A model generated the notes under the pieces. It was not told the DNA's origin and made no database searches. It saw only the letters and a list, made by a program, of their open reading frames with translations. A stretch of DNA of 10,364 nucleotides from Butyricicoccus sp. (GTDB taxonomy: Bacteria; Bacillota; Clostridia; Oscillospirales; Butyricicoccaceae), in contig JAUMSA010000357.1 in assembly GCA_031293105.1 (NCBI GenBank), forward strand, positions 1 to 10,364, read 5' to 3'. A program made the position numbers and the translations under genes. Positions 1-5,547 of the stretch are shown here, piece by piece. Every line of letters begins with the position of its first letter. Positions within the stretch are counted from its first letter, which is position 1.

Positions 1-30
1 GTTTCTCACAAACCCTGCCTTTCGATTGCC

Positions 31-459
31 CTATTGTTTTGGTTCGCGCCGCGCCCCTGGCACAAGGCGCGAAAGCCAGCGATGGAGGCCGTTTTCCAGA
101 TGGACGGCAGCCCACGCCACCAGCAGCCAAGCGGCTGTAAATTGCGGACATACCTGCCCCCATAGATTGCCTGGCATGTCGGAATAGTCCCAGACATGCA
201 TCCCCAGCCAGCGGTTGACGAGCAAGCCGGTCAATAATTCCAGCGCCGTCACCAGCGCCGCTCCCTGCACCATCTGCAACAGCATGGACGGATGGTCCTG
301 CCATTCGTCCAGCAATCCGATCAGCGCAAAACAGAGGCCGCCCAGCACACCCATCGTCCAATGGGTGTTGCCGCGCCACAAAAGTTCGATTCCCATGTAC
401 GCTAGGCCACCCAATGCCGCGATAGCCCCATGCAAGATCACTTGTCCACCCGCTCGCAT
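31..459 (-). CDS. CmpB-like four-helix membrane protein (putative ABC-transporter type IV family)
   Basis: A 142-residue integral membrane protein with about four hydrophobic helices (roughly residues 10-28, 33-51, 60-81 and 103-122) and a basic C-terminal tail. The motifs fit the CmpB family (Pfam PF06541 type): a Glu in the first helix followed by an aromatic/Arg pair (E25, W28-R29), a Glu in the third helix (E74), and a WDYSDMPGNLWGQ stretch at about residues 90-102. Family members are common in Clostridia and are named 'putative ABC transporter permease', but transport has not been shown and no ATPase lies nearby, so the function is unknown. The ATG at 459 is preceded by a purine-rich AAGGGAAGGGGAAG stretch, weaker than the other ribosome sites here. 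It lies 100 bases downstream of the second chromate-transporter half and may be a separate unit that merely follows block C. The reading frame ends with TAG. Confidence 0.72.
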   Translation of the reverse strand: MRAGGQVILHGAIAALGGLAYMGIELLWRGNTHWTMGVLGGLCFALIGLLDEWQDHPSMLLQMVQGAALVTALELLTGLLVNRWLGMHVWDYSDMPGNLWGQVCPQFTAAWLLVAWAAVHLENGLHRWLSRLVPGARREPKQ

Positions 460-559
460 ATATCTTCCCCTTCCCTTATTTGCTATGGGATTCTATGCGG
501 CGCACCGGGGTGACTATGCTTTTTCGTAGACTCTTGCGCGTCTTTTTCTTTGGGGAGGT
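460..559. other. 100-base intergenic gap before the cmpB-like gene
   Basis: This is the longest gap in block C. On the minus strand it runs from the TAG of the second chromate-transporter half to the ATG of the cmpB-like gene. I see no convincing intrinsic terminator and no good -35/-10 pair. The only visible structure is a very short inverted repeat (CACC/GGTG, around 508-517). The gap could hold a weak promoter for the cmpB-like gene, but the sequence does not show one clearly. Confidence 0.4.
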
Positions 560-1102
560 CTAGCAGGAAAAGACCATACCGGCTACGCCTGCGGCGACAA
601 TCCATACCAGAAGCGGGATCCGTTTGCAAGCCGGCAGATGGGTCACGGCAAACCCCACCGCATAAATGCCGATGGCGCGCCAATAGATCTGATGTTCGCG
701 CACCAGCATCAGCCCCATCAGGCCGAGAACCGCCACCGCAATCGCCGCCACGACCGCGGGCCGCAGGCCATAAAAGAACTGCTTGACAACGGGCCGGTCC
801 TGAAAGCCATGCACACAAATCGCCACAAGGGTTACAATGATGATGCTGGGCAGGCACAACCCCGCCACCGCGCAGAGAACCCCAGGAATACCGGCGGCTT
901 GATAGCCGATGCAGCTTGCCATATTGACGCCGCCCGGACCTGGCGCGCTTTCGCCAATGGCAATGATACCGGCTAACTGCTCTTCGGTTACCCAACCATA
1001 TTTTCCGGGCAGTTCCATCAAAAACGGGATGGTTGCGGCGCCGCCGCCCAAGGTGCAGATGGCAATGCGTGCGAAATTTAAAAAGAGCTGTACACAAATC
1101 AT
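560..1102 (-). CDS. Chromate transporter family protein, half-size subunit 2
   Basis: A 180-residue membrane protein of the CHR (chromate ion transporter) family, the short single-domain type that works as a pair with a sister gene. Visible family motifs are TLGGGAATIPF near the N-terminus, the ESAPGPGGVN segment followed by a GYQAAGIPG turn, and several hydrophobic helices to the C-terminus. In Bacillus subtilis, two such half-size genes are both needed for chromate resistance. The natural substrate is often unclear and may be another oxyanion. I chose the ATG at 1102 over an upstream in-frame start at 1156. It overlaps the sister gene's stop as ATGA, has GGGAGG eight bases upstream, and starts exactly where family homology begins. 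It is translationally coupled to the preceding gene. Whether it moves chromate here is inference. Confidence 0.88.
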   Translation of the reverse strand: MICVQLFLNFARIAICTLGGGAATIPFLMELPGKYGWVTEEQLAGIIAIGESAPGPGGVNMASCIGYQAAGIPGVLCAVAGLCLPSIIIVTLVAICVHGFQDRPVVKQFFYGLRPAVVAAIAVAVLGLMGLMLVREHQIYWRAIGIYAVGFAVTHLPACKRIPLLVWIVAAGVAGMVFSC

Positions 1103-1641
1103 CCACGCCACCTCCCGGTCAAGGCTGCATAAAGCACCGCAACGGTTCCCCCACACAGCGTCAGCAATAAAATAGGCAGATCAAAGGCCATCCCGAGCGC
1201 AAAGGCGCACACGCCAAGAATGGCGGTAAACCGGTCGCGGATGCACTTTTTTCCCATGGTCCAGACCGTATTGGTCAGAAGAACACAGACCATGGCGCCA
1301 ATCCCGGCCAAGGCGTGCTGAAAGGTTCCGGTGTCCATGTGATTGTGAAACAGCATGGCCAGAATGGTCATCACGCACATCGGCGAGGTGACCTGCCCCA
1401 GCACGGCCGCGAATACACCGCCGATTCCGGCGACCCGATATCCCACATAAACCGACGTGTTGACCGCAATAATGCCGGGGGTACACTGCGCCACAGCATA
1501 CATATCGATCAATTCTTCTTCTGTGACCCAATGATACCGGTCGATCGCTTCCTGCCGCAAAAGCGGCAGCATCGCCAGTCCGCCGCCGAATGTAAAGGCC
1601 CCGAGCCGCAGAAAGGCCAAATAGAGATGAATATATCGCAT
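1099..1641 (-). CDS. Chromate transporter family protein, half-size subunit 1
   Basis: The first of two adjacent half-size CHR family membrane proteins, also 180 residues. Motifs seen are FTFGGGLAMLPLLRQE near residues 16-31, then WVTEEEL, CTPGIIAVN, and GYRVAGIGG, followed by hydrophobic helices. The pair probably forms a heteromeric anion carrier with the two halves in opposite membrane orientations, as proposed for other short-chain CHR pairs. The ATG at 1641 has GGAGG five bases upstream and sits directly after the T-tract of a terminator-like hairpin that overlaps the end of the aroE-like gene. Expression may therefore depend on read-through or attenuation. Its stop overlaps the next start by four bases. 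A role in oxyanion resistance is possible, but the position in a carbon-acid locus leaves room for another anion. Nothing in the motifs decides this. Confidence 0.88.
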   Translation of the reverse strand: MRYIHLYLAFLRLGAFTFGGGLAMLPLLRQEAIDRYHWVTEEELIDMYAVAQCTPGIIAVNTSVYVGYRVAGIGGVFAAVLGQVTSPMCVMTILAMLFHNHMDTGTFQHALAGIGAMVCVLLTNTVWTMGKKCIRDRFTAILGVCAFALGMAFDLPILLLTLCGGTVAVLYAALTGRWRG

Positions 1642-1656
1642 GATTCCTCCAAATAG

Positions 1657-1681
1657 AAAAAGGGTGGCTCAGCCACCCTTT
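1657..1681 (-). terminator. Intrinsic terminator/attenuator with the aroE-like stop codon as its loop
   Basis: On the minus strand, the arm AAAGGGTGGC (1681-1672) pairs perfectly with GCCACCCTTT (1668-1659) around a three-base loop TGA (1671-1669), and a run of five T follows (1661-1657). This is a good rho-independent terminator form: a 10-bp stem with a 7-bp GC-rich core. The loop is exactly the stop codon of the aroE-like gene, and the left arm encodes its last three residues, Lys-Gly-Gly. The ribosome site of the next gene begins only a few bases past the T-run, leaving no room for a separate promoter between them. Termination is therefore probably partial, or influenced by ribosomes ending at the loop. 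That regulatory reading is inference. Confidence 0.75.
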
Positions 1682-2529
1682 CTTTCTCTCCGCTGCATCT
1701 GGGAAAGCATCTGCTCATAGGGCGCCTGATGTCCAGTCAATAATTCAAACTGATGGGCCCCCTGATAACCAGCCATTTTTAGGCCATTCATCGTCTGGCA
1801 TCCGATTTTCTTGGCATCCAGCAGCAGCTGGGTCGCCAATGGATTGTATGCCAGATCACAGACCAACACATGCGGCATCAAACAATCTGCCGCAATGGGA
1901 GACCGCCCGATATAGGGCTGCATCCCGAGTCCGGTCGCATTGACCAATATATCAACCTGCTCCATAATCTCACGCGGGATAGCGGTCTGGTATGGCAAGG
2001 CTTCGGCCTGTACACCAGTACCATGAACCAGATCGAGCGCCAATGCCTGCGCCCGCTCTTCCGTACGGTTCATAATCTGTATCTGTCCGATACCATGCAC
2101 CGCACAGGCAAAGGTAATCGCCCGCGCGGCACCGCCCGCTCCCAATACCAGCATGCTCTTGCCGGTAAAGTCAATTTGTTCGGCCAACGCTTGTGCAAAA
2201 CCGGTTCCGTCGGTGTTGTATCCGACCAAACATCCATTTTCCAACTTGACCGTATTGCATGCACCAATTTGCCCCGACATCAAATCCACACTGTCCAGAT
2301 AATCCATGATTTTCACTTTCAGTGGTTTGGTGATGGCAAATCCGAAAAACGGCATGCGCCGAAAAGCGGGCAACAGAACCGGAAGGTCGTCCTGTGTACA
2401 TTCGAGCGGAAAATACAGGGCATCGATCTTGCATGCGCGCAGCGCTGCATTCTGCATGGCCGATGCCCGTGAAAATCCCAAAGGCTTCCCCAAAAGCGCG
2501 ATATAGTGTGTCGAAACCGAAGGCAACAT
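1669..2529 (-). CDS. Shikimate/quinate dehydrogenase family protein (AroE/YdiB-like)
   Basis: A 286-residue soluble NAD(P)-dependent dehydrogenase with the AroE fold. The N-terminal substrate domain carries the catalytic Lys in ITKPLK (K71), N92 in GACNTV, and the catalytic Asp in YNTDG (D107). The Rossmann domain has LGAGGAARA (129-136) and NRTEERA (154-160), where the NRT pattern normally means NADP preference. The C-terminal YQGAHQF supplies the conserved Gln (Q256). By eye it is closer to YdiB-type quinate/shikimate dehydrogenases than to biosynthetic AroE. Two substrate-contact positions differ: the usual HSxSP is FSRAS, so the second Ser is Ala22, and the usual Asn of GxNVT is Ala65. 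The substrate may therefore not be shikimate. The start at 2529 sits one base after the upstream stop (TGATATG) with no strong ribosome site, suggesting coupling. It could still be a functional shikimate dehydrogenase. Confidence 0.85.
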   Translation of the reverse strand: MLPSVSTHYIALLGKPLGFSRASAMQNAALRACKIDALYFPLECTQDDLPVLLPAFRRMPFFGFAITKPLKVKIMDYLDSVDLMSGQIGACNTVKLENGCLVGYNTDGTGFAQALAEQIDFTGKSMLVLGAGGAARAITFACAVHGIGQIQIMNRTEERAQALALDLVHGTGVQAEALPYQTAIPREIMEQVDILVNATGLGMQPYIGRSPIAADCLMPHVLVCDLAYNPLATQLLLDAKKIGCQTMNGLKMAGYQGAHQFELLTGHQAPYEQMLSQMQRRERKGG

Positions 2530-2530
2530 A

Positions 2531-2818
2531 TCAGGCCAGTACCTGATAGCGGGTTACGACTTCCTCCTCCGCGAACATGGCCGCAAACTGCGGAACGATG
2601 CGGGTGAAATGCTCGGTTGCGCCATGGAAATCAATGGCCGCCTGATCTTTCCAGCATTCGACAAACAGATGCACGCGCGGGTCTTCCTCCGCCTGCACCG
2701 AATGATAGCTTACGCAGCCCGCTTCGGCCACCGACTTTTCCACCAGCTCCTGCGCCAGGCGATGGTAGGTGTCCATGCATTCCGGCTTAATGACTTGTCT
2801 TGCAATGGTGATGATCAT
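2531..2818 (-). CDS. ABM-domain protein (antibiotic biosynthesis monooxygenase / YgiN / LsrG-like)
   Basis: A small 95-residue dimeric alpha/beta-barrel protein of the ABM superfamily. Visible family features are an N-terminal beta strand IITIARQVIKP, the GCVSYHSV segment near residues 34-41, the strand LFVECW (51-56), and the H-x4-HF motif (H65, H70, F71). Relatives include quinol monooxygenase YgiN, haem-degrading enzymes, and LsrG, which acts on a phosphorylated ketose-like signal. Members in catabolic operons often act as cofactor-free oxygenases or isomerases. In an apparent anaerobe an isomerase or epimerase role is easier to accept, but this is inference. I chose the ATG at 2818: GGAGG lies eight bases upstream and homology begins at once. 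Longer in-frame starts at 2833 and 2890 lack a matching ribosome site. The start lies 32 bases inside the eamA-like gene. Confidence 0.82.
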   Translation of the reverse strand: MIITIARQVIKPECMDTYHRLAQELVEKSVAEAGCVSYHSVQAEEDPRVHLFVECWKDQAAIDFHGATEHFTRIVPQFAAMFAEEEVVTRYQVLA

Positions 2819-3719
2819 GTTCTTTTCCTCCATTTGTAGCCGGCCTATCGGACCGGATGTTCCAAATAATACCTCCCACAATGAGCACACCGCCGATCAA
2901 AAAGCGTGCGTTCACGGGTTCCTGCAAAATCCATACCCCGAGCAGCGTGGATACCACGGGCTGCAACGGATAAAACATGCCGCACCGGCTGGCTTCCAGC
3001 CGTGTCAGGCCCTTGTTCCAACAAAACTGCGACAGGGCCGTGCAAATCAGTCCGGTATACAGCACCACCGGCAACAGGCTCCAGCTCCATCCCTGGATGC
3101 CGCCGGAAACCCAGATTTCCGCAGCGGAAACCGGGATGAGACAAACGCCGGCGATCAGCAAGGCGACGGTGGTAATCAGCAACGGCGGATACGATGCGCC
3201 CAGGCGGCGCACCCGCACCGACATGAGCGACCACAAGCACACCGACACCAGGGATACCAAGATACCCGCTGCCTGTCCCGAACCCAGGTTATCCCCCAGA
3301 ATGATGGCCGCACCGGCGATGACCACCACCAGGGCGGCCACCTGCGTGCGGGTAATCCGTTCCCGGAGCAGCAGCGCGGCAAAGACCGCGATAGTGACCG
3401 GATTCATGGCGTTAATCAGGGAGGCAACCGATGCGCTGGACAGCTTGGTACCCAAAAACTGTGCCCCGGTGGAAATCCCATAACCGGCAATGCCGACAAA
3501 CAGGAAGGTGCTAATGTCTTCTTTCGCAATGCGGATGCCCTGCGTGCGGCACAGCCGCACAGCCAGCGGCAGCAAAACAAGCAACGCTACCACATACCGC
3601 AGCAAAACAAAGGTAAAGGGCGGTAAGATCTCCAGTGCGGGCTTGCTGACCACGTACAGGCTCCCCCAAATGCACGCGGCTGCGGCCGGGTACAGGCAAT
3701 CGAGAGGCCGGGCTTTCAT
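2787..3719 (-). CDS. EamA/DMT-superfamily transporter
   Basis: A 310-residue inner-membrane protein with about ten hydrophobic helices and the internal duplication typical of EamA (drug/metabolite transporter superfamily) carriers. The first repeat ends with INAMNPVTIAVFAALLLRERIT, read as two pieces around residues 102-123. The second ends with YPLQPVVSTLLG and WILQEPV. The N-terminus IWGSLYVVSKPAL (about 18-30) is the usual first-helix signature. DMT carriers export or exchange small metabolites, amino acids or sugars, and the substrate cannot be read from sequence. In this locus it may export an intermediate or take up a related compound. The ATG at 3719 is one base past the upstream stop (TGATATG) without a clear ribosome site. 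The last eleven residues, rich in His (HDHHHC), are encoded in the overlap with the ABM gene. Confidence 0.9.
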   Translation of the reverse strand: MKARPLDCLYPAAAACIWGSLYVVSKPALEILPPFTFVLLRYVVALLVLLPLAVRLCRTQGIRIAKEDISTFLFVGIAGYGISTGAQFLGTKLSSASVASLINAMNPVTIAVFAALLLRERITRTQVAALVVVIAGAAIILGDNLGSGQAAGILVSLVSVCLWSLMSVRVRRLGASYPPLLITTVALLIAGVCLIPVSAAEIWVSGGIQGWSWSLLPVVLYTGLICTALSQFCWNKGLTRLEASRCGMFYPLQPVVSTLLGVWILQEPVNARFLIGGVLIVGGIIWNIRSDRPATNGGKEHDHHHCKTSH

Positions 3720-3720
3720 A

Positions 3721-4500
3721 TCAGAACGCCGCCAGCTTCTTCACGCAGTCGTCCGAAGAAATCTCCGGGTCGAGTTCAAAGCCCCAGACAACATCCAGAC
3801 CCAGTTCCTCACAAACCACATGCTTGATCTTGTCAAAATTGATTTCGCCGGTGCCCGGTTCATGCCGCTCCGGGCAGTCGCCGACATGGATGTAGCCGAG
3901 TACGTCGCCATATTTGCGCAGGTTGGTGACCATGTTGCCTTCCATCTGCTGCATGTGCCAGATATCGTAGAGGATTTTCAGGTTGGGTGAACCAACGACC
4001 TTGCACAGATTGCCGGTGAAATTGCTGGTGGTCATGTAGTAGCCGGGCTTGGAAATGTTGTTGACCGCTTCGAGCACCAGGGTAACGCCTGCCTCTTCGG
4101 CCAGCTTAGCCGCATCCTGTGCGGTGAGGGCTGCGCTGTACAGCTTGACCACTTCGGGCAGGTCGCTGCCGTCATGGGTGAACTTGCCGGTATCGTCCAT
4201 GGCCTGCGAATGGATAACCAGGTTCTTGCAGTTCAGCTTCTTGGCCACTTCGATGGACTTGGCGATGTAATCGAGGAATTCGGCGCGGTCTTCGGGCACG
4301 ATCAGCGATGCCTTGAAGTCGGCCGAGAAGGTGGTAACGGTCAGGCCATATTTATCGCACTCGGCCTTGATGCGGTCGATGTCACGACCCAGCCAGTATC
4401 CAAATTCTACATACTGGAACCCAGCTTCTGCAACCTTGGCAAAGCGGTCGTAAAAATCATATTCGAGAAAAATTTTTTCAATACAAATGGACTTTTTCAT
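3721..4500 (-). CDS. Hydroxypyruvate isomerase-like TIM-barrel protein (Hyi/OtnI family)
   Basis: A 259-residue sugar isomerase/epimerase of the xylose-isomerase-like (AP-endonuclease 2 fold) family. Candidate metal ligands are E144 in LVLEAVN, D179 and H182 in YDIWHMQQMEG, H205 in YIHVGD, and E242 in WGFEL. The motifs YDIxHMQxMEG and HEPGTGEINF are the signature of hydroxypyruvate isomerase and 2-oxo-tetronate isomerase (OtnI). One difference from E. coli Hyi, as I recall it, is His205 where Hyi has Gln. It probably interconverts a 2-oxo acid and an aldehyde form, for example hydroxypyruvate and tartronate semialdehyde or a 2-oxo-tetronate and its 3-oxo isomer. Its length is normal. It is the first gene of block C, with AAAGGAG about eight bases before the ATG, and is transcribed away from the araC gene, which probably controls it. 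The exact substrate is uncertain. Confidence 0.82.
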   Translation of the reverse strand: MKKSICIEKIFLEYDFYDRFAKVAEAGFQYVEFGYWLGRDIDRIKAECDKYGLTVTTFSADFKASLIVPEDRAEFLDYIAKSIEVAKKLNCKNLVIHSQAMDDTGKFTHDGSDLPEVVKLYSAALTAQDAAKLAEEAGVTLVLEAVNNISKPGYYMTTSNFTGNLCKVVGSPNLKILYDIWHMQQMEGNMVTNLRKYGDVLGYIHVGDCPERHEPGTGEINFDKIKHVVCEELGLDVVWGFELDPEISSDDCVKKLAAF

Positions 4501-4535
4501 CTTTTAACTCCTTTTTTCGAAAACAAAGGGAATAC

Positions 4536-4564
4536 TTGACGGCTCGCCCGCCTTGGCCTACAAT
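4536..4564 (+). promoter_or_regulatory. Sigma-70-type promoter of the araC-family gene
   Basis: TTGACG (4536-4541) and TACAAT (4559-4564) are separated by 17 bases, each one mismatch from the consensus hexamers. The predicted start of transcription is near 4571, about 25 bases before the regulator's ATG. A second look at the minus strand of the same gap found no good promoter for the divergent isomerase gene, which fits an activator-dependent promoter there. Confidence 0.8.
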
Positions 4565-4575
4565 AAAATTGTGGG
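4557..4575. promoter_or_regulatory. Imperfect palindrome over the araC -10 box (candidate operator)
   Basis: CCTACAAT (4557-4564) and ATTGTGGG (4568-4575) are inverted around AAA, matching at seven of eight positions. The left arm contains the -10 hexamer and the right arm covers the predicted transcription start. A bound protein would therefore block araC transcription while sitting about 57-75 bases upstream of the divergent isomerase start. AraC proteins more often use direct repeats, so the binding protein is uncertain. AT-rich -10 regions can form such palindromes by chance. Confidence 0.4.
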
Positions 4576-4584
4576 AGGCAAGCA

Positions 4585-4590
4585 AGGAGG
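4585..4590 (+). promoter_or_regulatory. Ribosome binding site of the araC-family gene
   Basis: AGGAGG lies six bases before the ATG at 4597 and fixes that start. A second purine-rich GGGAGG lies at 4573-4578, too far upstream to serve this ATG. Confidence 0.85.
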
Positions 4591-4596
4591 TATTCC

Positions 4597-5496
4597 ATGA
4601 TCAAGTTGCATTTTGAAAAGCAGGCTTCGACATTCCTGCGGGACAATCAGGACTTTCAGGTGACCGAAATCACCCATGTATTTGGCAATCCCAACTGGGT
4701 GTTTCATTTCCACTCGCATGAAAGCCTGTCGGAAATCATTTACGTCGCGGATGGACAGGGTACCTATATGCTCAACGGCTCGGTCTTTCATGCGCATGCG
4801 GGTGACCTGCTGGTCATCAACCCCAATACCGTCCATGCGGTTTTGTCCGACCCCAACAATGCGCTCGATGCCTGGACGCTCACCATGACTGGTATCCAGC
4901 TGGACGACCTGCCGCCCGGCTACATCATTTCCCCGGAAACCTACCCATATTATGCAGCCGGCGCCGCGGGCGAAAATATCCGCCTGCTGCTCGAACGGAT
5001 TGTCGCGGCCTATACCCAGGATGCCGCGGGCGATTACACCAACGATTTGACGCACATCCTCGGCCTTTCGGTGCTCCTGATGGTGCATCGGATGGTGGAA
5101 CACAGCGATTCGGCCCGCAAACCCACCCAAAAGGAAACGGCTCGCCGCCAGATTGCGCTTGATGTGCTGCACTACATCGACAAAAATTATCGAACGACCA
5201 TCAAAATCGATGACCTTGCCAGCCGGTTTCATGTCAGTGCCAGCCATTTGGCGCACCTGTTTACCACCGAATTTGGCATTTCACCCATCAATTATCAGAT
5301 CAGCCGCCGCATGTCGGATGCCCAATGGCAGCTCATCCGCACGACCCATTCGGTCAGCACCATCGCGCGGGCGGTCGGGTACGAAAACCCGTATCATTTC
5401 ACCAAGTTGTTTACCAAGCATATCGGCCTGCATCCCCAGGAATTTCGGGAGCAATACACCACCGTAAAACCCGATGAATCCTCCCTTTTCGCCTGA
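4597..5496 (+). CDS. AraC-family transcriptional regulator with cupin sensor domain
   Basis: A 299-residue cytoplasmic one-component regulator. The N-terminal half is a cupin-type ligand-binding domain (about 20-100), with HFHSHE (37-42), GTYMLNG, HAGDLLVINPNTVH (67-80). The C-terminal half has the two AraC helix-turn-helix units: IDDLASRFHVSASHLAHLF (204-222) and VSTIARAVGYENPYHFTKLF (253-272), followed by the family ending LHPQEFREQY. The His-rich cupin may bind a small acid or sugar. It is divergent from block C and convergent with the end of block A, so it is the obvious local regulator. The inducer is probably the imported compound or an intermediate. Expression comes from its own near-consensus promoter and stops at a strong terminator. 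Neither a direct link to the block A promoter nor the identity of the ligand can be seen from this window. Confidence 0.95.
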   Translation: MIKLHFEKQASTFLRDNQDFQVTEITHVFGNPNWVFHFHSHESLSEIIYVADGQGTYMLNGSVFHAHAGDLLVINPNTVHAVLSDPNNALDAWTLTMTGIQLDDLPPGYIISPETYPYYAAGAAGENIRLLLERIVAAYTQDAAGDYTNDLTHILGLSVLLMVHRMVEHSDSARKPTQKETARRQIALDVLHYIDKNYRTTIKIDDLASRFHVSASHLAHLFTTEFGISPINYQISRRMSDAQWQLIRTTHSVSTIARAVGYENPYHFTKLFTKHIGLHPQEFREQYTTVKPDESSLFA

Positions 5497-5502
5497 TTTT
5501 AT

Positions 5503-5531
5503 GCGGCCCCGGAATTCCGGGGCCGCTTTTT
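5503..5531 (+). terminator. Terminator of the araC-family gene (perfect palindrome)
   Basis: GCGGCCCCGG (5503-5512) pairs with CCGGGGCCGC (5517-5526) around AATT, making a perfect 24-base palindrome followed by TTTTT (5527-5531). This is a textbook rho-independent terminator starting six bases after the araC stop. On the minus strand the hairpin is followed by ATAAAATC rather than a T-run. It is thus not a good terminator for block A, but it could protect the 3' end of that transcript. Confidence 0.92.
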
Positions 5532-5547
5532 CCTATCGCTGGGCGAT

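Noticed and set aside
483..1106. A 207-codon minus-strand frame overlapping the second chromate-transporter gene
   Set aside because: It is rich in Arg, Cys, Gly and Trp, typical of an out-of-frame reading, and the overlapping frame has all the CHR motifs.
2769..3626. A 285-codon open frame on the plus strand, antisense to the EamA gene
   Set aside because: It has a GTG start, low-complexity polar composition rich in Gln, Asn, His and Arg, and no motif. The opposite strand encodes a convincing membrane protein.
4501..4596. A constitutive minus-strand promoter for the isomerase operon
   Set aside because: I looked for -35/-10 pairs on the minus strand and found only weak matches with wrong spacing, so none is annotated.
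4558..5256. A 232-codon open frame on the minus strand, antisense to the araC gene
   Set aside because: It overlaps a clear AraC regulator and its promoter, shows no domain, and breaks the sensible divergent layout.
5503..5526. The 24-base perfect palindrome as a restriction-modification or integration site
   Set aside because: Its place just after a stop codon and before TTTTT makes a terminator the simplest explanation.
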